Source: Patella vulgata
Lineage: Eukaryota; Mollusca; Gastropoda; Patellidae
Assembly: GCF_932274485.2 (NCBI RefSeq)
Contig: NC_065881.2
Location: 85,066,702 to 85,130,701 of the forward strand
DNA: 64,000 nucleotides
Direction: 5' to 3'
Shown: one piece after another, positions 43,469-54,357 of the stretch
Numbering within the stretch: position 1 is the first letter of the stretch
Layout of the letters: every line of letters begins with the position of its first letter
The notes under the pieces: generated by a model
Databases searched by the model: none
What the model saw: only the letters and a program-made list of their open reading frames with translations
What the model was told of the DNA's origin: nothing
Translations under genes and position numbers: made by a program

Positions 43469-44210
43469 TGGAATATACAGGCAAACGCAGTGTACATACA
43501 CCAAATGTATCTTTGTAGATATAACTGCCTTTAAACTATCACAAATTTGGACATAATTGGGAAAATTTGGGATTGTCTGATGATTTCAATTATCCAGACT
43601 TATAGTATGGATAAACGGGTTAGTTACTAGTATCAGCCAATTAAATGTCTCCAATAATTTGTATTGCTACACATAATTTACTTCCATTATCAACAATAGA
43701 ATGTATTGATATGTGCTCAAATGACGCAGCTGTCTCGCAATATGTCCTTAACATTCCTTAAAATTGCAATATTTGGGATCTCAAACACACGTCATAGGGT
43801 GTATTTCATCATGAAAAATGAAAATGTTCCACTTATTGAATTTTTCTACATTTTTTATATGTTATTCTAAGACATTCAAAGTTGTTGATAGAATTAAACT
43901 CATTTCTTTTGCAATTTGTTCTAGGTTGAGTGTTTTTCTTGGTAAATTGACTATTATAAGATACTGAATCTCTTCTTTTAGCGTTCGAACTTGTGTGAGA
44001 TATATGTCTCGTTCCGCGTAAAGTTCATTCCTCGCAGCATCCGGGAACTTGTCGAGAGCCATACTAAGTTCACAAGTAGGCCTAAATGTCAACAAAATAA
44101 TCAAGCACCAAAACATGAATTACACCATATAGAAAACAACACTTGTGTTTGTTTGACAGTCTAGAATACACCAATCTTAATGTCGGTCCGCTTACAACTT
44201 GAAAACTTCA

Positions 44211-44653
44211 TGTGCCAATTGCACAGTATATTAAAAGTCAAGACAAATCAAAGTTCAATGTTTATTAAAATTACCGGTGGGTTCAATCCCATAATATGAA
44301 ACACAGTGAAATTCTAACAGTCAACCGATATACATACTAAAACAGTTTACCGAATGGGTTTAGATGTCCGTATCTAACCACACATTAACAAATTCATTTA
44401 ACTCACTGAATTCACTGTTTTTCAAGTTGTTTGGGATCACATCTACAAACAAATACCGAAGGAACCGTCCACACTTGGAAATGACAACCACGCCATGATT
44501 TATACCGGGAACTACCAAAAACGAGGCGCGGATTAAGACCGCCAGTAAGGTTTTCTGAAAACCAGTGAAACCGAAAGTAGACATCGAACTGTACCCTTAT
44601 ACATTTCACAAATAACAATATTAAACGTATACTAAAGAGGTATGGTAGCTACA
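44211..44653 (-). repeat. 5' LTR of the BEL/Pao element
   Basis: About 443 bases, almost identical to the LTR at 34,380-34,821. Confidence 0.92.
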
Positions 44654-44876
44654 CTCGCCTGTTTTATTGTCGAATCCCGAGTAACGAGCCAGCACGTTAT
44701 TCGGGATTCGATAGTAAAACAGACTGCCCTACCTACCACCCGACCACTTCCTCGCTACCTCCGACCGTAGGGCTAAGTGAACGTTGCGAAGCCAACTAGG
44801 ACGGAGACGACCGTTTGTTATGCGAGTAGGGAGCTAACTGGTTTGTTAGAGTGTACGGAGCAGTCCTCTCCAGCAT

Positions 44877-45163
44877 GGGGGGTTGGATGGTTGAATGGTT
44901 AGCGTGCGCGCGCTGTATCATAAAGTCTGTCATTGAGTCGACTGGCGTGGTTTCGAACCCCCGGTTGTACGCGACAAGGAATAGGGTCGCCTGTCCAACC
45001 TCGTGGGTTTTCTCCGGGTCCTCCGGTTTCCTCCCACTGCTAAAGACCCCTATGCGCAAGCGAATTATTGAAATAAAATTAAACCATATGTTAGTCCCGA
45101 AATGACCTAGTTTGTGTCGAGTGGACGTTAAATCCCATTTCTCTCTCTCTCTCTCTCTCTCCA
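44877..45163 (+). repeat. SINE-A inside the foldback element
   Basis: Full copy with six-G head and TC tail. CTCCAGCA at about 44,868-44,875 recurs after the tail at about 45,161-45,168, a target duplication. Confidence 0.92.
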
Positions 45164-45682
45164 GCAGGCATCTGTTTTATTGCTGAATACCGAATCCCGA
45201 ATAACGTGATGGCTCGTTATTCGGGATTCGCCAATAACGAATAACGAGCCAGCAGGTTATTCGGGACTCGGGATTCGCCACTAAAACAGACCGACCTACT
45301 TTGCATCCGACTATTTCCTCGCTAACCCCGACCGTAGGGGTAAGTGAACGTTGGGTGACCGACTAACAAGGAGACGAATGTTTGTTGAGCGAATAAGGCG
45401 TTGACTGCTTTGTTGATGTGCACTGGGCAGTCATCTCCCTTATTCGGGATTCTTCAATAAAACAGGTGATTGCTAGAGATGACTTCCCCGTGCACTCTAA
45501 CAAACCAGTCAGCACCCTACGCACTTTAGAAACGGTCGTCTCCGTGCTAATCGGTCACCTAACGAGGAAATCGTCGGATGCAAGATAGATCGTTCTCTTT
45601 TATTGGCGAAACCCGAATCCCGAATAACATGCTGGCTCGTTATTCGTTATTGGCGAATCCCGAATAACGTGCCAACTTCACG

Positions 45683-46899
45683 ATGCCGGTCAGAAATGTT
45701 TAAGTTATCCGTGTTTACAGTCCTTGTGGTATCAATTCCGGGGAGGGACTGGAAAGGGGTATGGTAGTTTCAAAGGTCTCTAACGTAGTTAATGTTCTTG
45801 AGTAGTTTAGCGCCCCTTGTTAGTCATGAACTTACGTTGTTTTTGATGAATTGTTAAGAATGCCACATGTTAAATATGTGCATAAGCTAGAAACACCATG
45901 ATATACCATAGAAAGTACCGTTTACATACAGCTTTTCAAAAACATTTCGCGCCCGGTTGGAGAGCCCCCCCCCACCCGCCATCCCCCGCCATCCCCCATA
46001 GTGTGGCAACACGGAGCAAGAATCAGGACCCTAGTCCAGCCCTTGTATCTTATAGACCGATAGTAACCACAGGTTCATTTAAGAAAATACACTTAAATAT
46101 AGCCTACCACCTGTAGCACTTTCCTCTCGAACTAAAAATATATTGTTTAATTGACTTTTCGACGAAACAGAAACGTTTCTACCGCATAGGAATTAGCTGT
46201 GCAGGGACAAATACAATTTGTAGAACCAAAAATAAATTCTTTATTGGAATTTTCGATGAAACGGAAACCTTTGTTCCGCATAGAAATTAGCAGTGAAGAG
46301 ATTAATACAATTTGTAGAACCAGATATTTGATGTAAATGATCTCATCTGCTTTCAGAACACCTGTTTCACACAAAATCTTATTTTCGACCCAGGCGGACT
46401 ATCATTATAATAATCTATCTGTATACAAATTTTTATGAAAATACAGATTTAAACAACAATATGGTCTACCACCTGTGACACTTGCCCTTCAATCCAATAT
46501 TAAATTGTTTATTGGAATTTTCTTGTAGCTGTAAAATATTCGACTAATATACCAATTAAATGTTAATTTGTAACACATTTTAGACCATATCCTTTTACGC
46601 GAATTACCAATAAATTGTTCATTGGATTAAACGAAAACATTTTTTTTTATAACTGTAAACTAATATACGAATTATCATTTTATACGGCGTATTTTTATTG
46701 ATAATTAAAGTAATCAAGTAATGCGGGAAATTGAGACACATTTTAACATCCTATCTTTCCCCTACCTTTTCGGGGATGGACTGAAAATGAGTATGGTAGT
46801 TTCAGGGATCCCTAAACTAGTAAATGTTCTTGTGTAGTCATGAATTTACTTCGTTTTTGATGAATTGTTAGATATATATAAGCAAAAGCTAAAACATCA
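45683..46899. other. Spacer with two direct duplications
   Basis: About 140 bases from 45,735 (GGTATGGTAGTTTCAAAGG, then TTTTTGATGAATTGTTA) recur from 46,769 with moderate divergence. Inside, about 100 bases with TACAATTTGTAGAACCA are duplicated (46,146-46,235 and 46,240-46,325). It may be a decayed repeat; no gene is seen. Confidence 0.5.
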
Positions 46900-47205
46900 G
46901 GGGTTTAACGTCCTACTGTTCTGCTCCGACTGGGCTAATGAAGACGGTCATCCGCCATACAGTGTGTTATGAGGGAAATTTGCCCGGGTAGCGGCACGAT
47001 GGCCTACTCTCATATCGAATTCCAACTGCCAAGGGATCTTTTACGTGCAAGCCAATGTATACACGGAACCTCCGTCCTGCACCACTGACAAGGGGAAACC
47101 ACGTCGAATAATCCCGATAAACTTTCTCGGCCAATGCAGGTATCGAACACGTGACCTCCAGGCTAGCGAGCCAGCGTCTTACCCACTTAGCCACCGTGGC
47201 TCCCA
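46900..47205 (-). repeat. SINE-B, inverted
   Basis: From GGGGTTTAACGTCC to the A box (complement CTTACCCACTTAGCCACCGT); a middle segment is missing. Confidence 0.9.
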
Positions 47206-47370
47206 GAAACGTAGGACGTTAAACCCATTTCATTATTGTATAGCGCATGCCTGCTTTCATTATCCCGATTAATTGAGAAAAATAGGAAGTATGTCCGTCT
47301 TTATTATCCCGGTTGGTGCAGAAAAGTAGGACGTTAAACCCCATTTCATTTGATTTCATTTCTGCATGAC
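47206..47370 (+). repeat. SINE-B tail pieces
   Basis: Two or three short + strand SINE-B ends (GTAGGACGTTAAACCCATTT; GCAGAAAAGTAGGACGTTAA) following the inverted copy, forming a mosaic. Confidence 0.7.
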
Positions 47371-47399
47371 GTATGGTGTTCGCCCATCTTCATTGGGGG

Positions 47400-47650
47400 T
47401 TAAATTGGGGGATGGATTATGTCTGTCATTAAGTCAACTGGCGTGGTTTCTATTACCCGGTTGTACGTGACAGGGAGTAGGATCGCCTGTCCAACCTCGT
47501 GGGTTTTCTCCGAGTCCTCGGCTTTCCTCCCACTGCTAAAGACCCCTGCTCAATCTCTTCGGGGGTTTTCTCCGGGTCCTCCGGTTTCCCAATTGAAGCA
47601 TGTGTTAGTCCCGAAATGATCTAGTTTGTGTCGAGTGGACGTTAAACCCA

Positions 47651-47685
<35 letters not shown>
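47400..47685 (+). repeat. SINE-A, rearranged
   Basis: Head missing; the TTTTCTCCGGGTCCTCCGGT core occurs twice, and the TC tail is about 45 bases. Confidence 0.8.
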
Positions 47686-47688
<3 letters not shown>

Positions 47689-47943
47689 CAAACCAATAGA
47701 CACCAATACAACCATATCATTGAATCTGGCAGCCATTGGTTAATACATAACATGACAGCTGGTCCATGGTCCGTGTATTTTTAGCTGTTAACAATAGAAG
47801 CATGTGTTTACCTCATTTGTAAACTTGTGAACGGATGTAACGGTTGTATATAATATTGTGGACGGGTGTAGACTAAAGACACGGTAAGTTTATTATATTA
47901 TCTATAATATATAATGCACTTGAACGTTGTGGTTGTTTATGGG

Positions 47944-48115
47944 GGGGTTTAACGTCCGCTATCACGCTGGGTGATATCGCTGATGATGGAACGTTGTTCA
48001 GTTCCGTCCATCTTCTCGGGGAAGCGAGTCGGCGATAGGTGCGTGGCTGAGGATTGTCCGCCCACCCTTTTCTGCTTCATGCCACAGTGTACACTGATGT
48101 TCCCCGTTTTTTTTT
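47944..48115 (-). repeat. SINE-C-like fragment
   Basis: Inverted: a G-rich GGTTTAACGTCCGC end, TGGGTGATATCGC shared with 18.0 kb, and CCACAGTGTACACTGATGTT in the body. Confidence 0.55.
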
Positions 48116-48154
48116 TATCCAATCCGAACAGCTAGATACACCTTCATTGTCAGC

Positions 48155-48380
48155 CGGGGTGGGGTGGGGTGGGGTAAGCGTTGCATCATAAGGTCTGTCA
48201 TTAAGCCAAGTGGCGTGGTTTTGATTCCCTGCTTGTACGTGGCAAGGAGTATGTTCGCCTGTCCAACCTTTTGGGTTTTCTCCGGGTCCTCCGGTTTTCT
48301 CCCACTGCTAAAGACCCCTACTCGCAAGCGAATTATTGAAATAAAATTGAACCACATGTTAGTCCCAAAATGACCTACGT
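48155..48380 (+). repeat. SINE-A, 5'-truncated
   Basis: Begins near GTTGCATCATAAGGTCTGTC; stops at ATGACCTA without the tail. Confidence 0.8.
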
Positions 48381-48699
48381 CTTGTAGTCTGGTATCTCGT
48401 CATGACGTATTGTTATTGTACAGTACAGCAACACACACGAAGGGTAGCTGCTCAACTGCTCGCACGTTGTGGGCCCTCTCACAATAGTAACTCCCCGTAG
48501 TGTAGTATCATCAGGTTTCACTGACAGAGAAAGCATACCCCACCCCGCGTAAAGCAAGGGATACTACACAACTATAGAATTATGTAAATAGGACTAGCGA
48601 ATTACTATAAAACTTACCATATTTAGTCACAAAACGCCGCTGTTTAATACAAATATGTATAGACATATTACAAAAACACGTTCCTCGATAACTTGCTTT
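48381..48699. other. Spacer, nothing recognised
   Basis: No repeat or gene is seen. Confidence 0.4.
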
Positions 48700-49030
48700 C
48701 TGGTCAGTTGGGGATTGGAATGGTCTGTCTGGTCATTTGGGGATTGGAGTGGTCTGTCAGGCAAGTTGGGTATTAGTGTAGTCTGTCTGGTCAGTTGGGT
48801 ATTGGAGTGGTCTGTCTGGCTAGTTGGGTATTAGGGTAGTTTGTCTGGTCAGTTGGGTATTGGAGTGGTCTGTCAGGCAAGTTGGGTATTAGGGTAGTCT
48901 GTCAGGCCAGTTGGGTATTGGAGTAGTCTGTCTGGCGAGTTGGGTATAGTAGTGGTACGTCTGTCAGTTCAGTTGGGTATCTGGCCCGATGAGTATTGGA
49001 GTTGTCGTACTGGTCAGTCGGGGTGGTCGT
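48700..49030 (+). repeat. 29-bp minisatellite
   Basis: About eleven units of GTCTGTCTGGTCAGTTGGGT followed by ATTGGAGTG, with regular alternation of GGTCAG and GGCAAG variants. Confidence 0.9.
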
Positions 49031-49344
49031 TATTTTGGAGAACTTAGGTTTTGATTTTGTGACAGGTAAACTTCGTATCATGTAAGATTATGAAAAGAAT
49101 AGTAATCTAAGATTACGTTTATGTCCATGTCACTAACCGTGAACCACGTCCACTTCCTTCCACAAATGATACCATATTGAGAGGTAGACTCAAAACAGCG
49201 CATGTTTTTAAAATTCCAACCATATTAACAAAATATTGGATGGGTGTAACACTAGTTTAGTGATAACAGAGATCAGTTTAGTAAATATAGGATTTGTGTG
49301 CACAGATCATATGTAGTTTGTAAATAAAGGGAAAGGGAAGGGAA
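49031..49344. other. Spacer, nothing recognised
   Basis: No repeat or gene is seen. Confidence 0.4.
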
Positions 49345-49457
49345 ATGGGGTTTAACGTCCACTCGACACAGGTCATTTCGGGACTAACATATGGTTTAAT
49401 TTTATTTCAATAATTCGCTTGCGCGTAGGGGTCATTAGCAGTGGGAGGAAACCGGAG
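49345..49457 (-). repeat. SINE-A 3' half
   Basis: AAATGGGGTTTAACGTCCAC at the left; ends abruptly after GAGGAAACCGGAG. Confidence 0.85.
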
Positions 49458-49623
49458 TTTGTAAATGACATATGTGATTAATTACATTTTTAATTAGAAC
49501 GTGACTAAACATAAAGTATATACAGAGTTGAAAAGTCGATATAATATTGAAGAAGGTGAAGAAGGTCTATGCACCTAAATGGTCGTTCAATTTGATGAAA
49601 GTTATAGAGTACTTTGTTACATG

Positions 49624-49940
49624 GGAGCCACGGTGGATCACTAAGTTGCAAGTCCTGGCTTCGATCAATGCTGTTTGCCGAGAAAATAACGAGGAATTTT
49701 CCGGTGTGGTCTCCCTTTAATAGGTTCTAGTCGTTCGGATGGTATGGTAAACCAAAGCCCCGTGTACACGTTAGCGTGCAAGTAAAAGAGCCCTTGGCCG
49801 TTGGAATTCGAAGTAAGAGCAGCCCTTATCGCCACTGTCCGGGCAAAATTCTCTTATAGTTCTCTGCATTTTGTATGCCCGTCTTCATTAGCCTGGTTGG
49901 TGTAAAAAAGTAGGACGTCAAACCCAATTTCATTACGTAG
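49624..49940 (+). repeat. SINE-B, diverged
   Basis: GAGCCACGGTGG head, altered A box, and complete body to GTAGGACGTCAAACCC. Confidence 0.8.
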
Positions 49941-50149
49941 AGGTAAAAGCTATTTTGCCTGTCCTCATATTGTAGTATGAATCTGTGAGTTTATAATTTG
50001 GATCCAAGAACAAATATATTTGACCTTTAACCTTAAATAATTGGAGACGAACATCAACCACCTGGGTAGATCTATTAGTTTATTTCATCTGTCAATCAGA
50101 ATTTATTTACCCAGAAAACAACCAGCATTTACGACATGTGTAAACATAG

Positions 50150-50430
50150 GAGAGAGAGAGAGAGAGAGAGTGAGAGAGATAGAGTGAGAGAGAGAGAGAG
50201 GGAGAGAGAGAAATGGGGTTTAACGTCAACCCGACACAAACTAGGTCATTTCCGGACTAACATATGGTTTTTAGTTTTATTTCAATAATTCGCTTGCGCG
50301 TAGGGGTCTTTAGCAGTGGGAGGAAACCAGAGGACCCGGAGAAAACCCACGAGGTTGGACAGGCGACCCTACTCCTTGCCACGTACAACCGGGGATTCGA
50401 AACCACGCCAGTTGACTCAATGACAGGCCA
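50150..50430 (-). repeat. SINE-A joined to a SINE-B piece
   Basis: A (GA)n tract of about 65 bases, then the inverted SINE-A body to GTTGACTCAATGACAGGCC, where it changes without a gap into + strand SINE-B sequence. Confidence 0.85.
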
Positions 50431-50431
50431 T

Positions 50432-50716
50432 ATACGTAAACCCGAAGCCCCGTGTACACGTTGGTGTGCAGGTAAAAGAAACCTTGACAGTTGGAATTCG
50501 ATGGATAAACAGACCGCACACTGTACCCCAGTTGGTGCAGAAACGTAGGACGTTAAACCCCATTCCATTATAAGATTTTAATACTTAAAAGAAGAGGCCC
50601 CGTGTACACGTTGGTGTGCAGGTAAACGAAACCTTGACAGTTGGAATTCGATGGATAAACAGACCGCACACTGTACCCCAGTTGGTGCAGAAAAGTAGGA
50701 CGTTAAACCCCATTAC
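50432..50716 (+). repeat. Tandem SINE-B fragments (about 150-bp unit, twice)
   Basis: GCCCCGTGTACACGTTGGTG to GGACGTTAAACCCCATT occurs at about 50,440-50,565 and again at 50,598-50,714; ATAAGATTTTAATACTTAAA follows each (50,568 and 50,714), so the unit includes flanking DNA and arose by local duplication. Confidence 0.85.
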
Positions 50717-50796
50717 AAGATTTTAATACTTAAAAGAAGAGGTTATAATTGTGCTATCTTTTTCCAACTAGCGAATCAATTCTTCTTGAATGCTTG

Positions 50797-51410
50797 TGGG
50801 GATCACGGTGGCTAAGTGGGTAAGACGCTGGTTCGCTAGCCTGGAGGTCAGGTGTTCGATCCCTACATGGTTCCCCCTTGTCAGTGATGCAGAACGGAGG
50901 GTCTGACAAGGACAGATGTCTAGTCGTTCGGATGGGACGAAAAACCGCGGTCCTGTGTACACATTGGCGTGCACGTAAAAGATCCCTTGACAGTTGGAAT
51001 TCGATATAAAAGTAGGCCGTAGCACACTGTATGGCGTATGCCCGTCTTCATTAGCCCAGTTCGGAGCAGAACAATAGGACGTTAAAGTTTCAATTTCATA
51101 TTTTTACGTTATATTTTTAAAATTTATTAAAATAAAGCCTTAAAAATAGATGGTATCTATAAATTCAAACGTTTGAGGATAGCTACTCCATGGTGGAGAA
51201 TAGAAAACAAGGGAGGTAATTGGGAGGTAATTGTGTTATTATTTCCGGTGTAAATGAGTTTTAAGTGTGAGAATGACACCTATGATCGTATAATAGTGAG
51301 TTGACAACCTATTGAGCAAAAAACATAGAAATAATTATGTTTTGACTTTCTTTGAAAATATGAAATTGTAACTTTAAACCCCATTTCATTTCATTTTGAA
51401 GGCTTGTTTT
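50797..51410 (+). repeat. SINE-B split by MITE-4
   Basis: Full head with A and B boxes from GGGATCACGGTGGCTAAGTG. The 3' end GGACGTTAA is cut by MITE-4 and resumes as TTAAACCCCATTTCATTTC at 51,374. Confidence 0.9.
51086..51373 (+). repeat. MITE-4, exact boundaries, TTAA target duplication
   Basis: Sits in the SINE-B 3' end with TTAA on both sides (51,082-51,085 and 51,374-51,377). Ends are AGTTTCAATTTCATATTTTT and the complement of AGTTACAATTTCATATTTTC. Length 288. TTAA duplication is characteristic of piggyBac-type transposition. Confidence 0.92.
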
Positions 51411-51595
51411 TACCTAGATGTACATAATTCTGTACCAGCCAGCCTATTCTACACAAGTTTCATTCTAACGTCAATGCAATGAATTGGGTTTAACGCTACT
51501 ATTCTGCGCTCCGACTGGGTCTAACATCAGAAAATCATACACAATTTTTTTTGCGTGTTTATTCTGCTTCCATTTAATAAAAATGAAAAAAAAAC

Positions 51596-51874
51596 ATCGC
51601 TAGCCTGCGATCTTTAGTGGATTATGAGCCGATTTACTGCATAACTTTCCTTCGCGATTTAACGATTAAATGGATAATCGAGACTATGCTGTTTATCGTA
51701 CTGACTTTAGTAATGATGATCGAGGCTGGGCGGAAATTTCAAACGCTTAGTTCTCAGTTCATAGTGGATCAATTTGAATGAAATTTTCAGAAAATTGCCT
51801 TTACATTATCTAGTTTTTGACTATTATAGTGAGAACTGCCAACTCGTTATCGAATCTCCCATAATGTATCTTTA
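51596..51874 (-). repeat. MITE-1, truncated
   Basis: Starts inside the family at CATCGCTAGCCTGCGATCTT and ends with the complete AATCTCCCATAATGTATCTT terminus. Confidence 0.82.
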
Positions 51875-52483
51875 ATGTCTCGCACCCGACCATTAAACTA
51901 CACTTACAGTAACGAGCAAAGTTTAATTGTAATTTATACATCTCGTTTAAAATAAACCTTACTGTAATCTGGCGGTTTATTGACACGAAGGCGCAGTTAT
52001 TGACCATAACGGATTAAAGGAATCCAGCTTTTAGGGATTAAAATGGATTAAATACGTAACAATGGTGTTATAGATTGTTATGATAAGAATTTACACTTAA
52101 ATAATCTCCAATGTGAGTAATTAACTAATATTTTGGCAATATGTTTGAAGTATGACTTTAAGAAATAAAAACCCTGTCTAAATATTCGATTAAAGTTATG
52201 TCTTCTTCTTCGTGACTTCTTTTTAAATTCTGGAGCTGTCTTTGCATTTGGGCATAATTTTGTCTCTTCCTTGGTGATTCCTGCCGAAAGCCCCCGCCCC
52301 CCCCCCCCCGGCATACTGTACGATTCTCATTTCAATCATATTTTGCTCTTGTTGTAAAAATGCGATCATTTCCAAAAAATTCGGATGAGCTTCCTCAATT
52401 AGCTTCTTGATCCTTGAATGCCATCCTTCGAGAGTTTTGTTTGTTCTGCGTTCCTTTGTGTCGTAGTGGTTCCACTGACGAGT

Positions 52484-52485
<2 letters not shown>
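51875..52485. other. Spacer with C run
   Basis: No gene; a C-rich run near 52,293-52,308. A Lys/Glu-rich minus-strand frame over 52,223-52,543 runs into the SINE-A and has no known domain. Confidence 0.35.
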
Positions 52486-52519
<34 letters not shown>

Positions 52520-52702
52520 GGGGTTTACATCCACTCGACACAAACTAGGTCATTTCGGGACTAACAAATGTTTCAATTTTATTTCAACGATTCGCTTGTG
52601 CGTAGGGGTCTTTAGCAGTGGGAGGAAACCGGAGGACCCGGAGAAAACCCACAAGATTGGACAGGCGACCCTACTCCTTGTCACGTACAACCGGGGATTC
52701 AC
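52486..52702 (-). repeat. SINE-A, head missing
   Basis: (GA)n tail then inverted body to GTACAACCGGGGATTC. Confidence 0.88.
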
Positions 52703-53143
52703 TGACGAGTAGCATATCATCCCTTGAACCATTGGTTTGTTACGTAGTCGGCCAATTCATTTATTTTTGGATCGGCCTGTACATATAACCACCTGAACAA
52801 AGATATCGTCCTCCGGGACTTGTAGGTAGGTGCGTTTGCCATTCTAGAATATTATTTCAATTCGGATGTTTTTGTTGTCGTTTATTAAAGATTTAACGTC
52901 CAATAGACCTACATTAAATATGATATTATGGACAGGTTGATTTAATTAAATTATTTACACTTAATGGGTTGAAAACTGGTAAAAACATACAATACAAACG
53001 TCCGTGTATATCAAAAGATACTTGGATGCTTTGATGATTTTCATCATTAGTTGCCAATTGGGGAATAAAATTCAGAGTGAACATAAATTCATAAAATTCA
53101 TGACACCGTTAATTGGGTCCCAATAACAACATGCCTCTCTTCA
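52703..53143. other. Spacer, nothing recognised
   Basis: ACTGACGAGTAGC at about 52,472 recurs at 52,700; it flanks the SINE-A (52,486-52,702) and is its likely target duplication. Otherwise no feature. Confidence 0.4.
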
Positions 53144-53496
53144 AATGAAATGAATTGATATGGGGTTTAACATCCTACTGTTCTGCTCCAACTGGGCTAA
53201 TGTAGACAGGAATACGCCATACAGTGTGTTATGAGGGAAATTTTGCCCGGACAGCGGCGCTACGGCCTACTCTTATATCGAATTCCATCCGTCAAGGGAT
53301 CTTTTACGTGCACGGGACATCGGTTTTTCATCCCATCCGAACGCCTAGACAACTGTCCTTGTTAGGCGCTCCGTCCTGCATCACTGACTAGGGGGAACCA
53401 CGCCGGAAAATCTGGATGAACTTTCTCGGCCAATGCAGGGGTCGAACACTCGACCTCCAGGCTAGCGAGCCAGCGTCTTACCCACGTAGCCACATC
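53144..53496 (-). repeat. SINE-B, full length, inverted
   Basis: Tail at 53,144; A-box end (complement TAAGACGCTGGCTCGCTAGC) at the right; TCTTCAA lies on both sides. Confidence 0.9.
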
Positions 53497-53583
53497 TTCA
53501 AGTGGAAGTCGACAAGTCGATATCTGCACCTTCATGGGAAGGGTTAATTGTGGCCCTGCGCCGTTGTGGGAATACACAAATCA

Positions 53584-53740
53584 GGGGCCTGTTTCACCAA
53601 ATTTTAACTAAGATAAAATCCAAATTTCGGTTATTTGATTGGATAATATTAGATTGATTTTAGTGCTCAGCCAATCAAAATTGAAGTATCTACTAAAATT
53701 TGTATTTTATCTTTAGTTAAAATGTCGTGAAACAGGCCCC
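53584..53740 (+). repeat. MITE-2 copy
   Basis: GGGGCCTGTTTCACCAAATT to GTCGTGAAACAGGCCCC; the inner part is inverted relative to 30.8 and 63.6 kb, as expected of a near-palindrome. Confidence 0.88.
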
Positions 53741-54076
53741 TCCCTGGCAGATATTAAACTGTTTATACAATCATTATAGATAAATCTATAGTAAGAGAGG
53801 TCACGTGTCAATATCCACATTCTCAAATTTAATAATGTATAAATGAGCGCAGTTCATTTTGTTATTGTCCTTCACTGCGATATCACTCTATAAAGAAGCG
53901 GATTAAACCTTAAATTGAGCAAGCGGAATTTTTCATAAATATCTATTCAGAAAAAATTGATTTCTGTTGACTGTCGAGATACCTCTAAGGTAAGAATTTT
54001 TTTTTTTGTATTTACTGGGAGATATATGGTGGTTTTTTTTAAGACAACCTAGGTTACATCTGTTATAAAATTCGGT

Positions 54077-54357
54077 CAGAGAGAGAGAGAGAGAGATGGG
54101 GTTTAACGTCCACTCGACACAAACCAAGTCATTTCGGGACTAACATATGGTTTAATTTTATTTCAATAATTCGCTTGCGCGTAGAGGTCTTTAGCAGTGG
54201 GACCAAACCGAAGGACCCGGAGAAAACCCACGATGTTGGACAGGCGATCTTACTCCTTGTCATGCGTACAACCGGGGAATCGAAACCATGCCAGTTAACT
54301 CAATGACAGACTTTATGATACAGCGCGCACACGCTAACCATTCAGCTATCCAACCCA
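54077..54357 (-). repeat. SINE-A, full length, inverted
   Basis: Short (GA)n tail, complete body and head. AAATTCGGTCA occurs just before (about 54,067) and just after (54,362), a likely target duplication. Confidence 0.92.

Larger units (their letters stand above)
41240..44200 (-). mobile_element. BEL/Pao gag-like region (fossil), with two insertions
   Basis: Asn/Ser-rich linker sequence and FDGNPLKHASFIHNFETCLE, the usual BEL gag block, lie near 41.3-41.8 kb; a charged helical segment (EEKEASRQLYESELLQK) is further 5' in sense. The region holds a SINE-B and, on the opposite strand, a Cys-rich ORF fragment. Confidence 0.75.
34380..44653 (-). mobile_element. BEL/Pao LTR retrotransposon fossil
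   Basis: An LTR element on the minus strand with two LTRs of about 442 bp starting TG and ending CA in sense, and a 5-bp target duplication CTCGC (34,375-34,379 and 44,654-44,658). A purine-rich tract (TAGGGGCTGG in sense) lies next to the 3' LTR. Parts in sense order are gag, protease, reverse transcriptase, RNase H and integrase, all with BEL/Pao wording. LTRs are about 99% identical, so insertion was recent. The copy is broken, with around half a dozen interruptions including three insertions. Confidence 0.92.
34013..45682 (+). mobile_element. Foldback DNA element, split by later insertions
   Basis: The ends are inverted: CGTGAAGTTGGCACGTTATT at 34,013 pairs with 45,663-45,682, and similarity continues for roughly 230 bases with one extra 40-base stretch in the left arm. 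Inside, palindromic words (ATTCGGGATTCGCCAATAAC, GAATAACGAGCCAGCACG) and a direct repeat of about 130 bases (34,238-34,370 and 45,274-45,430) recur. Without the BEL/Pao element and a SINE-A, the original unit is about 1.1 kb and non-coding. No target duplication is clear. Confidence 0.8.

Noticed and set aside
45757-45785. Possible solo LTR, because GGGGTATGGTAG resembles the LTR end of the BEL/Pao fossil
   Set aside because: Similarity stops after about 15 bases and the rest of the LTR is absent.
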